From positions 4,278,001-4,342,000 of the forward strand of contig NZ_JAQOMS010000002.1 of the NCBI RefSeq assembly GCF_028401425.1: a stretch of DNA of 64,000 nucleotides. Reading direction: 5' to 3'. This document shows, in pieces, positions 20,134 to 32,342 of the stretch; position 1 is the first letter of the stretch; every line of letters begins with the position of its first letter. The notes under the pieces were generated by a model that ran no database searches, had not been told where the DNA came from, and saw nothing but the letters and a program-made list of their open reading frames with translations. Both the position numbers and the translations under genes were made by a program. This stretch comes from Psychrosphaera algicola (GTDB lineage: Bacteria; Pseudomonadota; Gammaproteobacteria; Enterobacterales; Alteromonadaceae).

Positions 20134-20798
20134 CTATAATACTAAGCGGTAGCCCGTACCGTAGACTGATTGTACCCAGTCTTTTCCATCACTTATATCA
20201 GCCAGCTTTTTTCTGAGCTTTTTATGTGACTGTCGATAGTTCGGTTGTTCACGATTCGGTGATCAGAATACATATTTTGCATTAAGTGCTCCCGCGTAAA
20301 AATACGCTCAGGCTTTTCTGCAAGGGGTTTGAGTAATTGGAATTCGACTGATGTCAGTGTCACTTCCTGTTGATTAAACGCCACTACAAGACGGCTTTCA
20401 TCAAGAATTAAGCCATTGCTCGGTTTGGACTCGGTTAATGTCCGACGCAATACCGCTTTCACTCTAGCGACAACTTCTCTTGGGCTGAAGGGTTTGCAGA
20501 TATAATCGTCTGCGCCAAGTTCGAGACCTAACAGTCGGTCAATTTCATCGACTTTCGCGGTGATCATTAAAATTGGTACATTTGAAAACTGGCGGATCTC
20601 TTTGCAGATATCGATGCCATTTTTTCCCGGTAGCATTATGTCGAGCAAAATGGCCTTAGGTTCATGTTGTTTTACCCAGTCAACGACTTCACTACCGTCG
20701 TGCAACATATGGGGAACATAGTCAGTAAGCTTAAAGTAATCGGCGAGTAGGGTTGCCAATTTTATTTCGTCTTCCACAATGAGGATTGAATGTTGCAT
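20134..20798 (-). CDS. OmpR-family response regulator, BaeR-like
   Basis: Receiver domain with phospho-acceptor Asp in ILLDIMLPGKNG, Lys in ICKPFSPREVVARVKAVLRR, then a winged-helix DNA-binding domain (TSVEFQLLKPLAEKPERIFTREHL, VNNRTIDSHIKKLRKKL, QSVYGTGYRLV). The sequence follows E. coli BaeR closely (MITAKVDEIDRLLGLELGADDYICKP). The frame breaks at about 20214, where an A-run is one base short (ATAAAAAGCTC). Restoring it gives the conserved C-terminus and a stop at 20134. It lies after the kinase gene with an 86-base gap. Confidence 0.85.
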
Positions 20799-20884
20799 TT
20801 TTGTTCTCTAGTTTTAATTGGACTGATAATTAAATAAGGCGCTATTTCACTATGTTGCTTATTGTTTTACTTGCTGGTTTGCTA

Positions 20885-22395
20885 TCACGAAATTGGTAGC
20901 TTAATCATAATACTTAACCCACCGGATGCCGCTTTTTCTGCAAAAATTTCACCTTGGTGTCCAGTGACAATATGACGACAAATTGACAATCCTAATCCTG
21001 ACCCGCCGGTTTTTCGGTTTCGAGAATTATCAACACGATACAAGTGTTCAAACAGGTTTGGCAAATGAATTTCATCTACGCCTATACCGTTATCTTCGAA
21101 GTTGATAACAACAAACTCTTTACCACCCTCAAGTTCTCGACTCACATTCAGACTAATGCTCGTTGCGCCTGAGTACTTGATGCAATTATTGATAATATTT
21201 TCAAATAACTGACACAATCGCGTTTGATCTGCATACAAGGTGATGTTTTTATCTTCGACTTTGGTAACTAATTTAATGCCTGAATCGGCCAAATAACCAC
21301 GGTATTTTTCAACTTCACCTTCGATTAGGCCATTTAATTCAACCCGCTCTTTACGATAACGCATACCGCCGATGTCGGCACTGGCCAATAGGTTTAAATC
21401 GTCGATAAGGCGTTGTAGGTGTTTCACTTCATCGTTTACCGACACAATATTAAACTTTGTTAAAGGCCGAACATCGTCCAACATGGCTTCTAATTCGCCA
21501 CGTAATATGGCGACTGGGGTTCTAAGTTCGTGAGATATATTAGCTAACCAACGTTTTCGTGCTGATTCATTTTCACTAAGTGTTAATGCAAGTTCATTAA
21601 AATGTTCACTTAGTTCGCCAAATTCGTCTTTACGCTTCAATTGTATTTGCTGGTCGTATTCGCCTTGTGTTAGACCGTGCATGCCATTTTTTATTTGTTT
21701 GAGTGGTTGCACTAAATGCCGAGTTAGCGGCAAAGTAATAAGCGCCACTAAGGTTAAAACAAAGGTAGCGATGATCCAAAAGTAACTTTGTTGCTGATTC
21801 ACAAAATCGACTTCATACCCTTTGGTTAGTTGACTGCGCTTAGATACGGCAAATTGGCCAATGACAATATCGTCAATGGTCATCGGGGTTTTGCTATAGT
21901 CTAAATCTGACAAATATTGGCCAACAACAACTTCGCCGGTTGCATCTAGAATAGCGTAATGCACTTGTTTACTTTCATTAGGGGTGGGGGTTGTCGATCA
22001 AATTGTTGTCTAGGGCCACCTTGTGCAATTGGTCCTTCTGCTGCATCACGAGCGTCACGTTCATGCGGTGGCGGAGGGCGTCGTGATGGACGCGAACGAT
22101 CATCCTGTCTATTGCCCTGTCGATTGCCACGGGGTGAGAACTCGCTGTCACTAAGTTGTTCTGAAATTAAGCGGCGGAATTTATTGTGTCGGTTGGTCAT
22201 CGACAACCAACTGTCGTTTTTCTTGTATTCGACAATCAATTGAGCCACTAAAGGTTGCAGAGCCTGCACTTCTTTGGTGTTTACATATTCCACCATTCCA
22301 CGACCTAGGCTCCATTGCATAAGTGTTACTAAGCTAGTCACAAGTAATATGCTAAAGCCAAATAGGATTAGAAAAAGCTTATTTTGGATCTTCAT
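20885..22395 (-). CDS. sensor histidine kinase, BaeS-like, with Pro/Arg-rich sensor loop
   Basis: Inner-membrane kinase. TM1 lies near residues 8-28, a periplasmic loop of about 150 residues follows, then TM2 (YFWIIATFVLTLVALITLPL), HAMP, HisKA with the phospho-His in WLANISHELRTPVAILRGE, and HATPase with N box NNCIKYSG, DNGIGV and GGSGLGLSI. The periplasmic loop is unusually rich in Arg, Asp and Pro (RSRPSRRPPPPHERDARDA). The frame breaks near 21975 in a C-run one base short (PPTPNESKQVHYAILD). ATG 22395 is preferred over the upstream TTG. Ligand unknown; the downstream EF-hand protein suggests divalent-cation or envelope sensing. Confidence 0.83.
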
Positions 22396-22708
22396 AGATA
22401 AAAACAACAACCTTTAGATAATAATTTATTTCAAATTTACAGCCATAGGATAATGCAAAATTGTGTAAACATTGTGCATATTTTAAGGTTTTACCGTTAA
22501 ATATATAATGGCCATACCGAAGATATTTAACGCGACTTTCAAAAACTAGACGATAGTTGACTATTAATGGTTAACAACAATACAATACGGAAATTCAACT
22601 GGGATTAAATTGTAGGGATAAATTATTATGGAATTGCGTTTGTTCTTGGTTTTCAGTTCTGTTATTTTTTTCATAATTACATTCTAATAAAAATAAAAAA
22701 GGGTAAAA

Positions 22709-24267
22709 ATGAAACTTGAAATGCTGGATATCGGAATATTCATAACCTATGTTTTGGGGTTGCTAATATTGGCGTTATGGATCTCTCGCGAGGAGAAACA
22801 AGGGGGAAAGAACACAGAAGATTACTTCTTAGCCTCTAAATCATTACCATGGTGGGCAATTGGTGCTTCGCTTATTGCGTCAAATATATCTGCCGAACAA
22901 ATCATTGGTATGTCAGGCTCAGGCTTTGCTATCGGTTTAGCTATTGCATCCTATGAATGGATGGCAGCAATCACCTTGATCATCGTTGGTAAATATATGT
23001 TGCCTATTTTCCTTAAAAATGAAATTTATACTATGCCTCAGTATTTAGAGCAGCGTTTTGACAGCAGAGTTAAGACAACTCTAGCGCTGTTCTGGTTAGC
23101 GGTTTACATCTTTGTTAACTTAACCGCTGTATTGTGGTTAGGCGGACTGGCGATAGAAACGGTCGCTGGTGTTGATTGGATGTATGGCATGATCTTCCTA
23201 GCTGTATTCTCAGTGGCTTACTCATTATACGGTGGTCTAAAGGCGGTAGCTTATACTGACATTTTACAAGTAGTACTGCTGGTTTTTGGTGGTCTATTCT
23301 TAAGTTATCTCGCGCTTAACCAAGTTTCTGGCGGCGAAGGTTTTATCGCTGGTTTTAGCGTTTTAACCACTGAACTTCCGAGCCACTTTGATATGATCTT
23401 AAGCCCTGAAAATGAACACTATATGAGCCTCCTAATTTCAGTTTTGGTTGGTGGTATGTGGTTAATGAACTTCGGTTATTGGGGATTTAATCAGTATATT
23501 ATTCAACGTGCACTTGCGGCTAAAAGCCAAAAAGAAGCACAGAAGGGCATTGCATTTGCAGCTTACTTAAAACTTCTAATGCCTATCATTGTGGTTTTAC
23601 CGGGCATAGCAGCGGTTGTACTTTATCCTAATTTGTCATCACCTGACCAAGCTTATCCGTCTATGATGGCGTTAATGCCAGTTGGGATTAAAGGGTTAGT
23701 GTTTGCTGCACTTGTGGCGGCGATCGTATCGTCATTAGCCTCTATGACCAACAGCATTTCGACTATCTTCACCATGGACATATACGCAAAATTAAAACCT
23801 GGAAAGACACAAAAACATTACGTGACAACCGGTCGAATCGCCGCACTTGTTTCACTCGCTGTTGCCTTAGTTGTAGCGGAACCGCTACTCGGTAAATTTG
23901 AACAAGCATTTCAGTATATACAAGAGTTCACTGGGTTCTTTACACCAGGATCGTGGTCATCTTTGTAATGGGTATGTTTTGGTCGAAAGCAACTTCTGCG
24001 GGCGCACTTGCAGCGGCAATTGGTTCGGCAGCCTTCTCTATATTGTTTAAGATAATTTGGCCTGAATTACCGTTTATGGACCGCGTTGGTTTAGTATTCC
24101 TGATTTGTTTAGCACTGTGTGTTGTGGTGTCATTAATGACAAAAACTACAGGTTCCAATAGCTGCGTAAGCTTGGATGAAGTGAATTTTGAAACAGACAG
24201 AAACTTTAATGTTGCCGCAATTGGTATCATATTGATATTAATTGGCTTGTATGCCACTTGGTGGTAA
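22709..24267 (+). CDS. SSS-family sodium:sugar symporter (SGLT-like)
   Basis: A Na+-coupled solute importer with about 14 membrane helices. The start has the family features FLASKSLPWWAIGASLIASNISAEQ and GYWGFNQYIIQRALAAKS, typical of the SGLT branch that carries glucose, galactose or related sugars. About 520 residues. The frame breaks at 23953: CACCAGGATCG where CCA GGG ATC is expected (GFFTPGIVVIFVMGMFW). It is divergent from the kinase gene and convergent with a GPH transporter. At the edge of the beta-glucan locus, glucose import is the likely use (inference). Confidence 0.82.
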
Positions 24268-24593
24268 TCATAAAGTTTGAATCGACCTGAAATAGGTTGA
24301 CACTTATTGCTCAAATATAATCATATTAAAACGCTCGATAAAGCTCATCGGGCGTTTTGTATTTTAAGGCCGTAGATTTGGTCTTTTTTTATTTGGTTTG
24401 ACCCATTCAGAGCAACATTGACCATGTAATAACTTGCTTTTTTGGCAGGGATAACTCAACCCTAGTTTTAACAAGCCCCAAAGAATAAACGCCAAAAACA
24501 AGAAATGCAGATATTTGAACAATGCGGCATATTTATACCATGACGAGTTGAGGACGATATAAGTAATTCAATTAAATTTCCTAAATATAAAGG
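24268..24593. other. intergenic region between convergent transporters
   Basis: Contains the terminator at 24328-24359. Otherwise AT-rich with no gene or repeat seen. Confidence 0.5.
24328..24359. terminator. rho-independent terminator between convergent genes
   Basis: AAAACGCtCGAT and ATCGgGCGTTTT pair around a short loop. A/T tracts on both sides allow termination in both directions. Confidence 0.7.
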
Positions 24594-25946
24594 TTACAGG
24601 GTTTGTGAATGCTCACTATAGTTGTATTTTTTAATTAGCCAGTAGCCAATTCCTGCGGATACTACTGTACCGACCACTAAAAATATTCGCATCGCCAAAA
24701 TAGAAAAGTGACTTTGTTCTGGGCCATTTAATGCTTCAAAGCCAATGGCATTGAGGGCGATACCTGAACTAATGACTGCGATAACACTCGACATAGAAAT
24801 GATCCAACTTTGTAATGAAACAAATAGGCCCTCGCGGCGAATATGGTGGTTTGTTTCATCTACATCGATTTGGTCAGCAATCATGGAGCTTATGATAACC
24901 GCCATTGCGCCCCAAATTGCACTGCATAATATGGCGTCAACAATTAGCCAAAGCCCACTGCCTTGACTGATAGATAAACCATTTGCATAGTCCACCGATG
25001 ATTGTGATTAAGTAAACCCACTTCATCGTCGCGACTTTTCCAATCTTACTAGACAGTCTGGTTAAAATGCCAATTGTGATGATCCCCGTGATTGCATACG
25101 CTGAGGATAAAACCCCTTTCCATGTTGCTCCAGCAGCGACATCGCCGTCATTCATATAATACACAAGTACGTAATAATCCATGCTCGCGGCAAAGCCACC
25201 AAGGGTTAACTGAATGAAAATGATGGCCAACAGGATCTTCATATTTCTGTTTTTGATAATGGCTTTTAGGCTTTTAAACAACGGCATTTTTTGGTCTGTT
25301 TTGGCGGGCTCAAATTGTCTTTCTTTCAAAAATAGGCCTTAAGCAACATACCGCAAAGTCCTAGAAAAATAAGGGCGACACCCCAGCCAACAAATTTCAT
25401 TCCAATGATGATGCCACCAAAAAAGCTTAGTTGAGCAATGGGAAAGACCCAATGATATAAAATGGCACCAAATTTTAAGAAGTAAGTGACAAAGCCCATT
25501 ACACGAGTGCGCTCGTGGTAATCACGCGTGGCCTCATAGGCCAAGCACTTCATTGGCACAGTCCAAAAGGTATTAAACAAATAAAACGCTAATACCATAA
25601 TGGCAAAATAAATGAGTTGTGTGTCGCTGCTCCAATGAGCAGGCACCATCCAAATCAAACCAAAAAAGGCAAGACAACCAAGGGAAAACAAATAGAAAGG
25701 GGCGGCGTCGACCATATGGCGTGTTGAGGCGATCGGACCATTGACCAACAAAAGGGGCGATAAAGCTAGCGATAAAAACGGGCACTTTCATGGCAAAAGC
25801 CAATAGAAAAGGATCGACTCCAAGGGTCATTTGATAATACGGAATGGCTAAAATACCTATCCCTTGGTTGGCAAAAAATATTGCAAAAAACCAATACCTA
25901 AAAATATTTTTTGTTTGAGCAAAACCGTATCGGATGTGAGCAACAT
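24594..25946 (-). CDS. GPH-family sugar symporter (MFS_2)
   Basis: Glycoside-pentoside-hexuronide:cation symporter with about 12 membrane helices. Family marks: VGQWSDRLNTPYGRRRPFLF (the R-rich loop after TM2), ANQGIGILAIPYYQMTLGVDP, and MIADQIDVDETNHHIRREGLFVS, equivalent to the conserved DxxDYxExxTGxRxEG region. About 450 residues when joined. Four breaks: 25890 (T-run short), 25681 (CCTTGG for CCTGG), 25326 (T-run short, KAYFLKERQFEP) and 24973 (TCAAGG for CCTGG, YQPGSGLWLIVDA). The start at 25946 gives MLLTSDTVLLKQKIFLGIGFF. It points away from the GH16-like gene and probably imports glucan-derived oligosaccharides or glucose. Confidence 0.8.
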
Positions 25947-26416
25947 TTAACTTATCAAAATGGGATTGATTAATTATTTTGGGCGAGAGCGAAACGATAG
26001 TAAAGGGAAATAAATTACTTTTGATTCTGCCGAATAATAGTCCCCATTTTTACTGCTAAACCGAATGTAAAATAGCCAATTTATGGCGTTAACCATCCGA
26101 AAAAACGTAAGAAATACCAACTATTTTTAAATAACGCTATTTTAATAATTTGGCTTGTATCCCACTGTTTATAAGGTGTTTGAATAAGTGAAATTTACTC
26201 ATACTAGCAATTAATTATTTTTATTTGTTCGAGTCGTTTAACAGGACGACATAATTCCCCCTCATTATAAAACCGTATTAGTCGCTTATTGTAGCTAAGT
26301 GAAATTGAATATTTTTGTCTCTCTAAATATTCATTTTTATTAATAAAGTGACAATTGCATCGGACTAAGTCTTAGTTGCACACACAAAATAAAAATAACA
26401 ATTAATGGGGTTTAAA
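25947..26416. promoter_or_regulatory. divergent AT-rich promoter region of the beta-glucan locus
   Basis: About 470 bases between the GPH transporter and the GH16-like lipoprotein, with no gene. Contains GTTAACCAT at about 26087-26095, a half of the TGGTTAACCA palindrome of the alginate region. Strong poly-A/T stretches are typical of a regulated divergent promoter. No full operator could be assigned. Confidence 0.4.
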
Positions 26417-28914
26417 ATGAGAAAAAGTAGATTGCTGCGTTTAATTCTACTGGCTTCTGCAACGTCGCTCACATCATGTGGCGGTAGTGGAGACGCTGAT
26501 GAAAATGTGGTTCGTAACCTATTTGCGATTGGCGAGACAGTAGAAGCGCTAGAAGATGGTGAGATGATCGAAGGTGACGTTAGCGAAAATGATCAGGGCG
26601 AAGGATTGTCATATGTGTTAAGTGGCGACGGTTTGTCTGAAAATGGTGAATTGACATTTAATGCCGACGGTACATTTACCTACAAACCCAATGCTAATTT
26701 TTCAGGGACGGACTCATACCAATATGTGGTCAACTAAGGCCGGTACCGGAGAAACCGACTCTGCGATATTAACCATCAATGTTGTTAGCGATTTTGAAAC
26801 GCCAGAAGAAGCCGGTTGGGGTCTTGTTACTCAGGAAGACTTTAACGGAACAAGCCTGACGAGTGGTCAATGGTTAAGTGAAGGCGCCACTGAAACTGAG
26901 GGTAACTTAGTATTAACAGCAGAAGCAGGCGGTTTTGCCTCATTAATGGCGGTTAATTCGCTACCCCAAGGTCGATTTGAAGCACGTATTCAAGTCGCAG
27001 CGGGCGACGCTGTAAAATCTATATTTGCCGCTTTGCCGATGGCGGACCAATATGACGGATATAACGCAATAGAAGCGGTAAGCTTTCAAAATGGTGACCT
27101 GATCGCCGGCGCGCATTTTGGAATTGGCGAAACTAATGGTGTTAAATTTAATAGTGAAGTAACTGCCTCGGCGTCCACTGAGTTTCATGACTATGCAGTT
27201 GAATGGAATGACGACTTTATTCGCTGGTATATCGACGGTACACATATTCATACCGTCGACCGGCTCAACTTATGGGCTCATAACCTAGTCAATGACGAAG
27301 TATTGGCAAATACCTTTACATTGGGTGGGGCATCAGGTCCATTTGATCAAGACCTGCAACTCGTGCTTAAACTTGAAAACTCAGGCTCTGAACCCGCCAT
27401 GTTGTTGGTTGATTCAATAAACGTTTGGACCTGTGATCCGCTTGTCGCGCCAGCACTTAAAGACTGTTCGGCTAAAGTCAGTCGAACAATTGATAAACTC
27501 GCGTCAGATAAAATACCGACAATTGAAGAAGTAACTACAGATGTCTTTGTTGATGGATTTTATGATAAAGACGACGTCAAAATCTCTGATCTTCAACCTT
27601 TAGTTTGGCACCACACAGACCAAATTATCGAGATGAATATATCCAACTTTAACAGCCCAACGATATCAACCGTCGTGCTTGAAAACGACCAAGCCACGGT
27701 GATAGATATCAGTTCTACCGAAGGCGATGCCAATATTGGATTTGCCACCTACAGGCATTGGACTGATTGGTCATAACGCAGTGTTAAGTTTTGATATGTA
27801 CATTGACAGTGCCAATACCCTTACTGAGTCTTTTGACATCAGAATGGAAACCGGTTGGCCTTATATGGGGATGTTGACATGGATGACGGCTGATTTAACT
27901 CAAGATGCTTGGGTCACATATTCCATACCGGTCTCTGAATTTATCAATACACCGTTTATCGCGCCTGATTGGTTAACTTGGCTGCTAAGTATTTCCGAAG
28001 GGGACTCACTGCCACTTGACCCAACAAATATAGGAGCGTTACTTGTCATTGAATTTCATGATGGCGTGCATTTTCAATTAGACAACATTCGCTTAACTTG
28101 CATCGCCGCTGAAAGTTGCGTGCAAGCCCCATTGGCTATTCATGCTGAGTCAGGTCCTAAAGCGCCAAGTACAGTTTATCAAGCGGAAGATTTCACGACA
28201 GAATCTGGAACCCAGTTAGAAGATACTGCGGATGAAGGCGGTGGCCAAAATGTAGGTTATACCGATGCCGGTGACTTCCTTGAGTATGTGATCACCGCCC
28301 CTTCAGATGGCACATATTACGTCGACTTCCGAGTGGCTAGCGATGGCGGTAGCGAGGGATTTGAGTTTTTGGTCGACGGCCAAGTGGTCGCCACCCAAGC
28401 CGTTGAATCAACAGGCGGTTGGCAGGAGTGGACAACTCTGACTTCAACAGAATTTGAAATGACTGCAGGACAACATACGGTTCGAGTCGCATTTATTGGT
28501 GGCGCAATTAATTTCAACTGGTTTGAAATATTTGAACCTGTGTTTGAAATTTTTGTTGAAGCAGAAGCGTTTGTCGCAGAGTCAGGCACGCAATTGGAAG
28601 ACACGGCAGATGAAGGCGGCGGCCAAAATGTGGGTTACACAGACCCCGGTGATTTTCTTGAATATACCGTCACTATCCCCGCCGATGGTACTTACAGTAT
28701 TGAATATCGATTAGCCAGTGACCTTGGCAGTGAAGGGTTCACCGTTTCTTTTGACGGTGTCGTGGTAGATACCCAAGAACTTGAAGCAACCGGTGGTTGG
28801 CAAGAATGGGTTTCTCAAAAATCGACAGTTGATTTAGTTCAAGGCGAACAAACGATGCGAATCGATTTTGTTGGCGGAGCAATCAACTTTAATTGGATAA
28901 AAATAACCAATTAA
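26417..28914 (+). CDS. lipoprotein with cadherin-like, GH16-fold, ExoP-like and two CBM6 domains
   Basis: Signal and lipobox LTSCGG, a short cadherin-like segment (NADGTFTYKPNANFSGTDSYQY), then a GH16-like beta-sandwich (EDFNGTSLTSGQWL, GRFEARIQVAAGD, HDYAVEWNDDFIRWYIDG). The GH16 catalytic motif ExDxxE is replaced by NAIEAVS, so catalysis is unlikely. An ExoP-like galactose-binding domain follows (LSFDMYIDSANT, FQLDNIRLTC), then two CBM6 modules about 125 residues each, sharing SGTQLEDTADEGGGQNVGYTD. About 830 residues. Breaks: 26734 (CTAAGG for CCAGG) and 27750 (TACAGG for CCAGG or CCTGG). ATG 26417 has RBS GGGG. Best read as a surface beta-glucan-binding protein working with the receptor downstream. 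Confidence 0.78.
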
Positions 28915-29024
28915 TCGCTCAATCAAGAATTATGCACCGCCATTAATCGAGCGGTTCGAACTAATCACTAACACGGACAACAGCAGAAAATAAAGAACAA
29001 CTGTTGTCTCATTAGGGTAATTAT

Positions 29025-32000
29025 TATGTACAAAAAGAATTTAAACCACATATTTTGGCCGTTAGCATCGCAGCTGCAATAAGTACGCCTGGATTTGCAG
29101 AAGAAAGAGCAGCTGAGCCAACACCAATTGATGAAGATGTTGAAGTTATTGAAGTCACGGGCATACGAGGCAGTATGCTCCGTTCTATGGACCTTAAGCG
29201 GGAAGCTAAAGGTATTGTAGATGGCATATCTGCTGAAGATATCGGTAAGTTCCCCGATACAAACTTAGCCGAATCTTTGCAACGAATTACAGGCATCGCG
29301 ATTGAACGTGACAATGGTGAAGGCTCAAAAATTACGGTTAGGGGTTTGGCCCAGACTTTAACATTGTGACCTTTAATAGCCGCCAAATGCCAACTACAGG
29401 GGCCGTTCTTTCGACTTTGGCAATATTGCTTCTGAAGGCATTTCATCCGTCGAAGTTTATAAGTCAGGGCGGGCAAATGTCGCCACCGGTGGTATAGGAG
29501 CCGTGGTAAATGTTTCCACTCGTAAACCGCTGTCCAAACCGGGAGAGCAGGGCGCACTTAGCATGAAGGCAGCCTATGATCCAAGGCACAAGGGAAGGTG
29601 AGAGTATTACTCCAGAGTTTGCTGGGTTATACAGTAATACGTTTGCCGACGATACGATTGGTGTTGCGATTTCACTGAGTTATCAAGAGCGAGATGGTGG
29701 GAATCAGTCGGTAACGACCCAAGACTTCATGGGGCGTAACTTTGTGACTCAACAAGACATCATAGACGAAGTTGACGATGCGGAATGGGGTTCTATTCCA
29801 GTGGGCGATCCGAGCGCAAAAAACTTCCCAACGGAAGTCGGTACGGGTATTTACGCAATCCCGACGAATATTCAATACAATTTGGATGACTTTCATCGTG
29901 AAAGGATTAACGGCCAACTGACTTTACAATGGCGACCCTTTGATAATCTTACCGCGACGGTAGATTACACCTACGCTGAAAATCAGCAGAACTACCAACA
30001 TCAAGATTTATCAGCCTATAGTTTGACCCTGGTTGTTCAACTCGAGAAAGCGAATGGGTAAAAGAGGGTAATATATACTCTCCTACTTCCTATACTCAGG
30101 TGGGGTGCGCTCAGGATAACCTGCAAGGGGTCGGAATTTACGCCACGGTTGATGAAAACAAATCGGTGGGTTTTAACTTAAAATGGCAGGCTACAGACAA
30201 TTTGTCGATGGCATTGGATTATCACGATTCCAGTGGTCAATCTCAGCCAAACAGTAAATATGGCTCTGGCGGCTCGGTGGCTGTTGCTGCGTTAAACCGG
30301 ATCACAACGTCAGGTTATTTTAGCGCAACCGGTATGCCGGTACTCGAGGTGCAATTAGGTGAGCGTAATTCACATAATCAAATTGTCCGTCTTGATGAAA
30401 TTGATGTTAATGATATGCAGTTGTCAGGCAGTAACTTTGGCAGCTACAACAACCGAATGGACGTAGAGCAAGTTCAGTTTGATAGTACTTATGAGTTTGA
30501 TGAGGGCCACAGTATCGACTTCGGCGTATCCACCGTTGAAGTGACTAACAGAGGACAATCTACTGGCATTTCAAGAAATAGCTGGAGTGGCGTTGGTACT
30601 CCGGGAGATATTGCTGATTTACTGACTATCGATTCAATTGACGGCGTTTTTGACGGTCTTGAAGGCAGTAATGATCCTCGCCAAGTTACCGAGTTTTTCA
30701 CTTGGGATTTTGCAAGCTTAATTGAACGTGGCGAAGCCCTTTTGCAAACTGGTGCCCACGGCAATGTCACTAATGGCGGTCCATGTTTGACGGGGTTCTG
30801 TCCGTCATATGATTTTGACGCGGATGAAGTCACAACAGAAAAAACGTTTTCAATCTACCTGCAAAGCCACTATATGGCAGAACCATTTGACATGCCAATT
30901 AACTTATTTACAGGTTTACGGTATGAAAAAACCGAAGTGCATTCAGAAGCCCTTGTGCCATTACAGGATCGAATTGAATGGAGTGTAATCAACAATAACT
31001 TTGCTTTATATGAACAAAAAGACGCAGACAATAATACGATTGTGGGCTTCTCTGAAATTGACGGCGAATACGACATGTTACTGCCGAGTGTCGATTTTGA
31101 TATTGAGTTTATTGAAGATGTGTATTTTCGAGCGTCTTATAGCTTAACCATTACGCGCCCAGTTTATAACGACCTCAAAGGTGCGATGAATATCTATTAT
31201 TTTGGTGCTGACGGCGGTGGTGGTGGCCGAGGCAATCCGCAACTTTTACCGATGGAATCGAGCAATCTTGATTTCTCTTTGGAGTGGTATTACGACGAAG
31301 CAAGTTACATGTCTGCGGGGTATTGGACCAAAGATGTTGACAACTTTATCGTGAGCGAGACGTTCGAAGACCAACCCCTGTTTCAAGATCTAACGACGCC
31401 AATGGACGGTGCGCTATACGATGAAGCGATTGAAGCCATTACCGGTGGCGATCCGCTGTTTGTCTACGATAACCAAGACATCAATGATTATTTTGCTGAA
31501 CACTTTGCTGATGAACCAAATGTTGAAGTGACAGGCGAGGGCGATGAAATTGAAGTTGTGGTGACCGGTTTAGCGACCGATCCGGTAGCGACCTTTGACG
31601 TCACTATGCCCATTAACCAAAACGAAACATCGGTTAAAGGCTGGGAGTTTGTTTTACAACATACGTTTGGTGAGTCCGGATTTGGTTTTCAAGCTAACTA
31701 CACCGTGGTTGAAGGGGATCTGGTTTACGACATTAATCTCAACGAAGAGCAATGGGTCGTGCCTTAGTATGAGTGACACCGCAAACTTTGTTGCTTTTTA
31801 CGACAAAGACGGCTTGCAAGTTCGAATTGCCTATAACTGGCGCGACAAGTATTTGCAATCGGCTGCTCGGGACCCTCGTTTTGTCGAAGAATATTTCCAG
31901 CTCGACGCCAATATCAGTTATCAAGTTAATGACAATCTTTCGTTTTTGTCGAAGGCATAAACATAACAGAAGAAGACCAACGAATTCATGGTCGTTCTAG

Positions 32001-32067
32001 CTACCAAGTTAGGCAATATTCTGTTGGCCACGCTAGATACAACGTCGGGGTTCATTACTCATTTTAA
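29025..32067 (+). CDS. TonB-dependent receptor, probable laminarin oligosaccharide transporter
   Basis: Second receptor of the window: signal peptide ...ISTPGFA, VEVIEVTGIRGSMLRSMDLKR, plug motifs EDIGKFPDTNLAESLQRITG, ITVRGFGPDFN, SVEVYKSGRANVATGGIGAVVNV, and an aromatic C-terminal strand VGVHYSF. It belongs to the group often annotated as carbohydrate TonB receptors in Alteromonadales. About 1,010 residues. Breaks: 29037, 29353, 29403, 30024 and 31955 are homopolymers one base short; 29583 (CCAAGG, AYDPGTREGES) and 31764 (CCTTAGT, WVVPGMSDTAN) are CCWGG sites. It stands between the GH16-like lipoprotein and GH5/GH30 enzymes, which points to beta-1,3/1,6-glucan. Confidence 0.85.
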
Positions 32068-32342
32068 ATTAGTGCTCAGTAAAGCCACTTTAATTAGTGG
32101 CTTTATGTAACCCATTTTTATTTATGTACAGAGCTTAGTTTCTTTAAAAGTACCCAAAAGACGGCCTGAATAACCGGATTTTATTCGAACCAAATCATTC
32201 AATTTATTTTGAGTAAGGTTGGTTTATTTAGACGACTTTCGGGAAGAGGAAACCAAGGCTGTTACTGTCAAAATTAGAGCGTTAATTAATGACTTAATGA
32301 GTCTTAAAAAACGCCTATTTAATTAGCAGGAGAAACACTATC

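Noticed and set aside
20134..22395. BaeSR-like system as the dedicated alginate or laminarin regulator
   Set aside because: It is adjacent to both loci, but the sensor loop, EF-hand neighbour and homology to envelope-stress systems give no support for a sugar signal.
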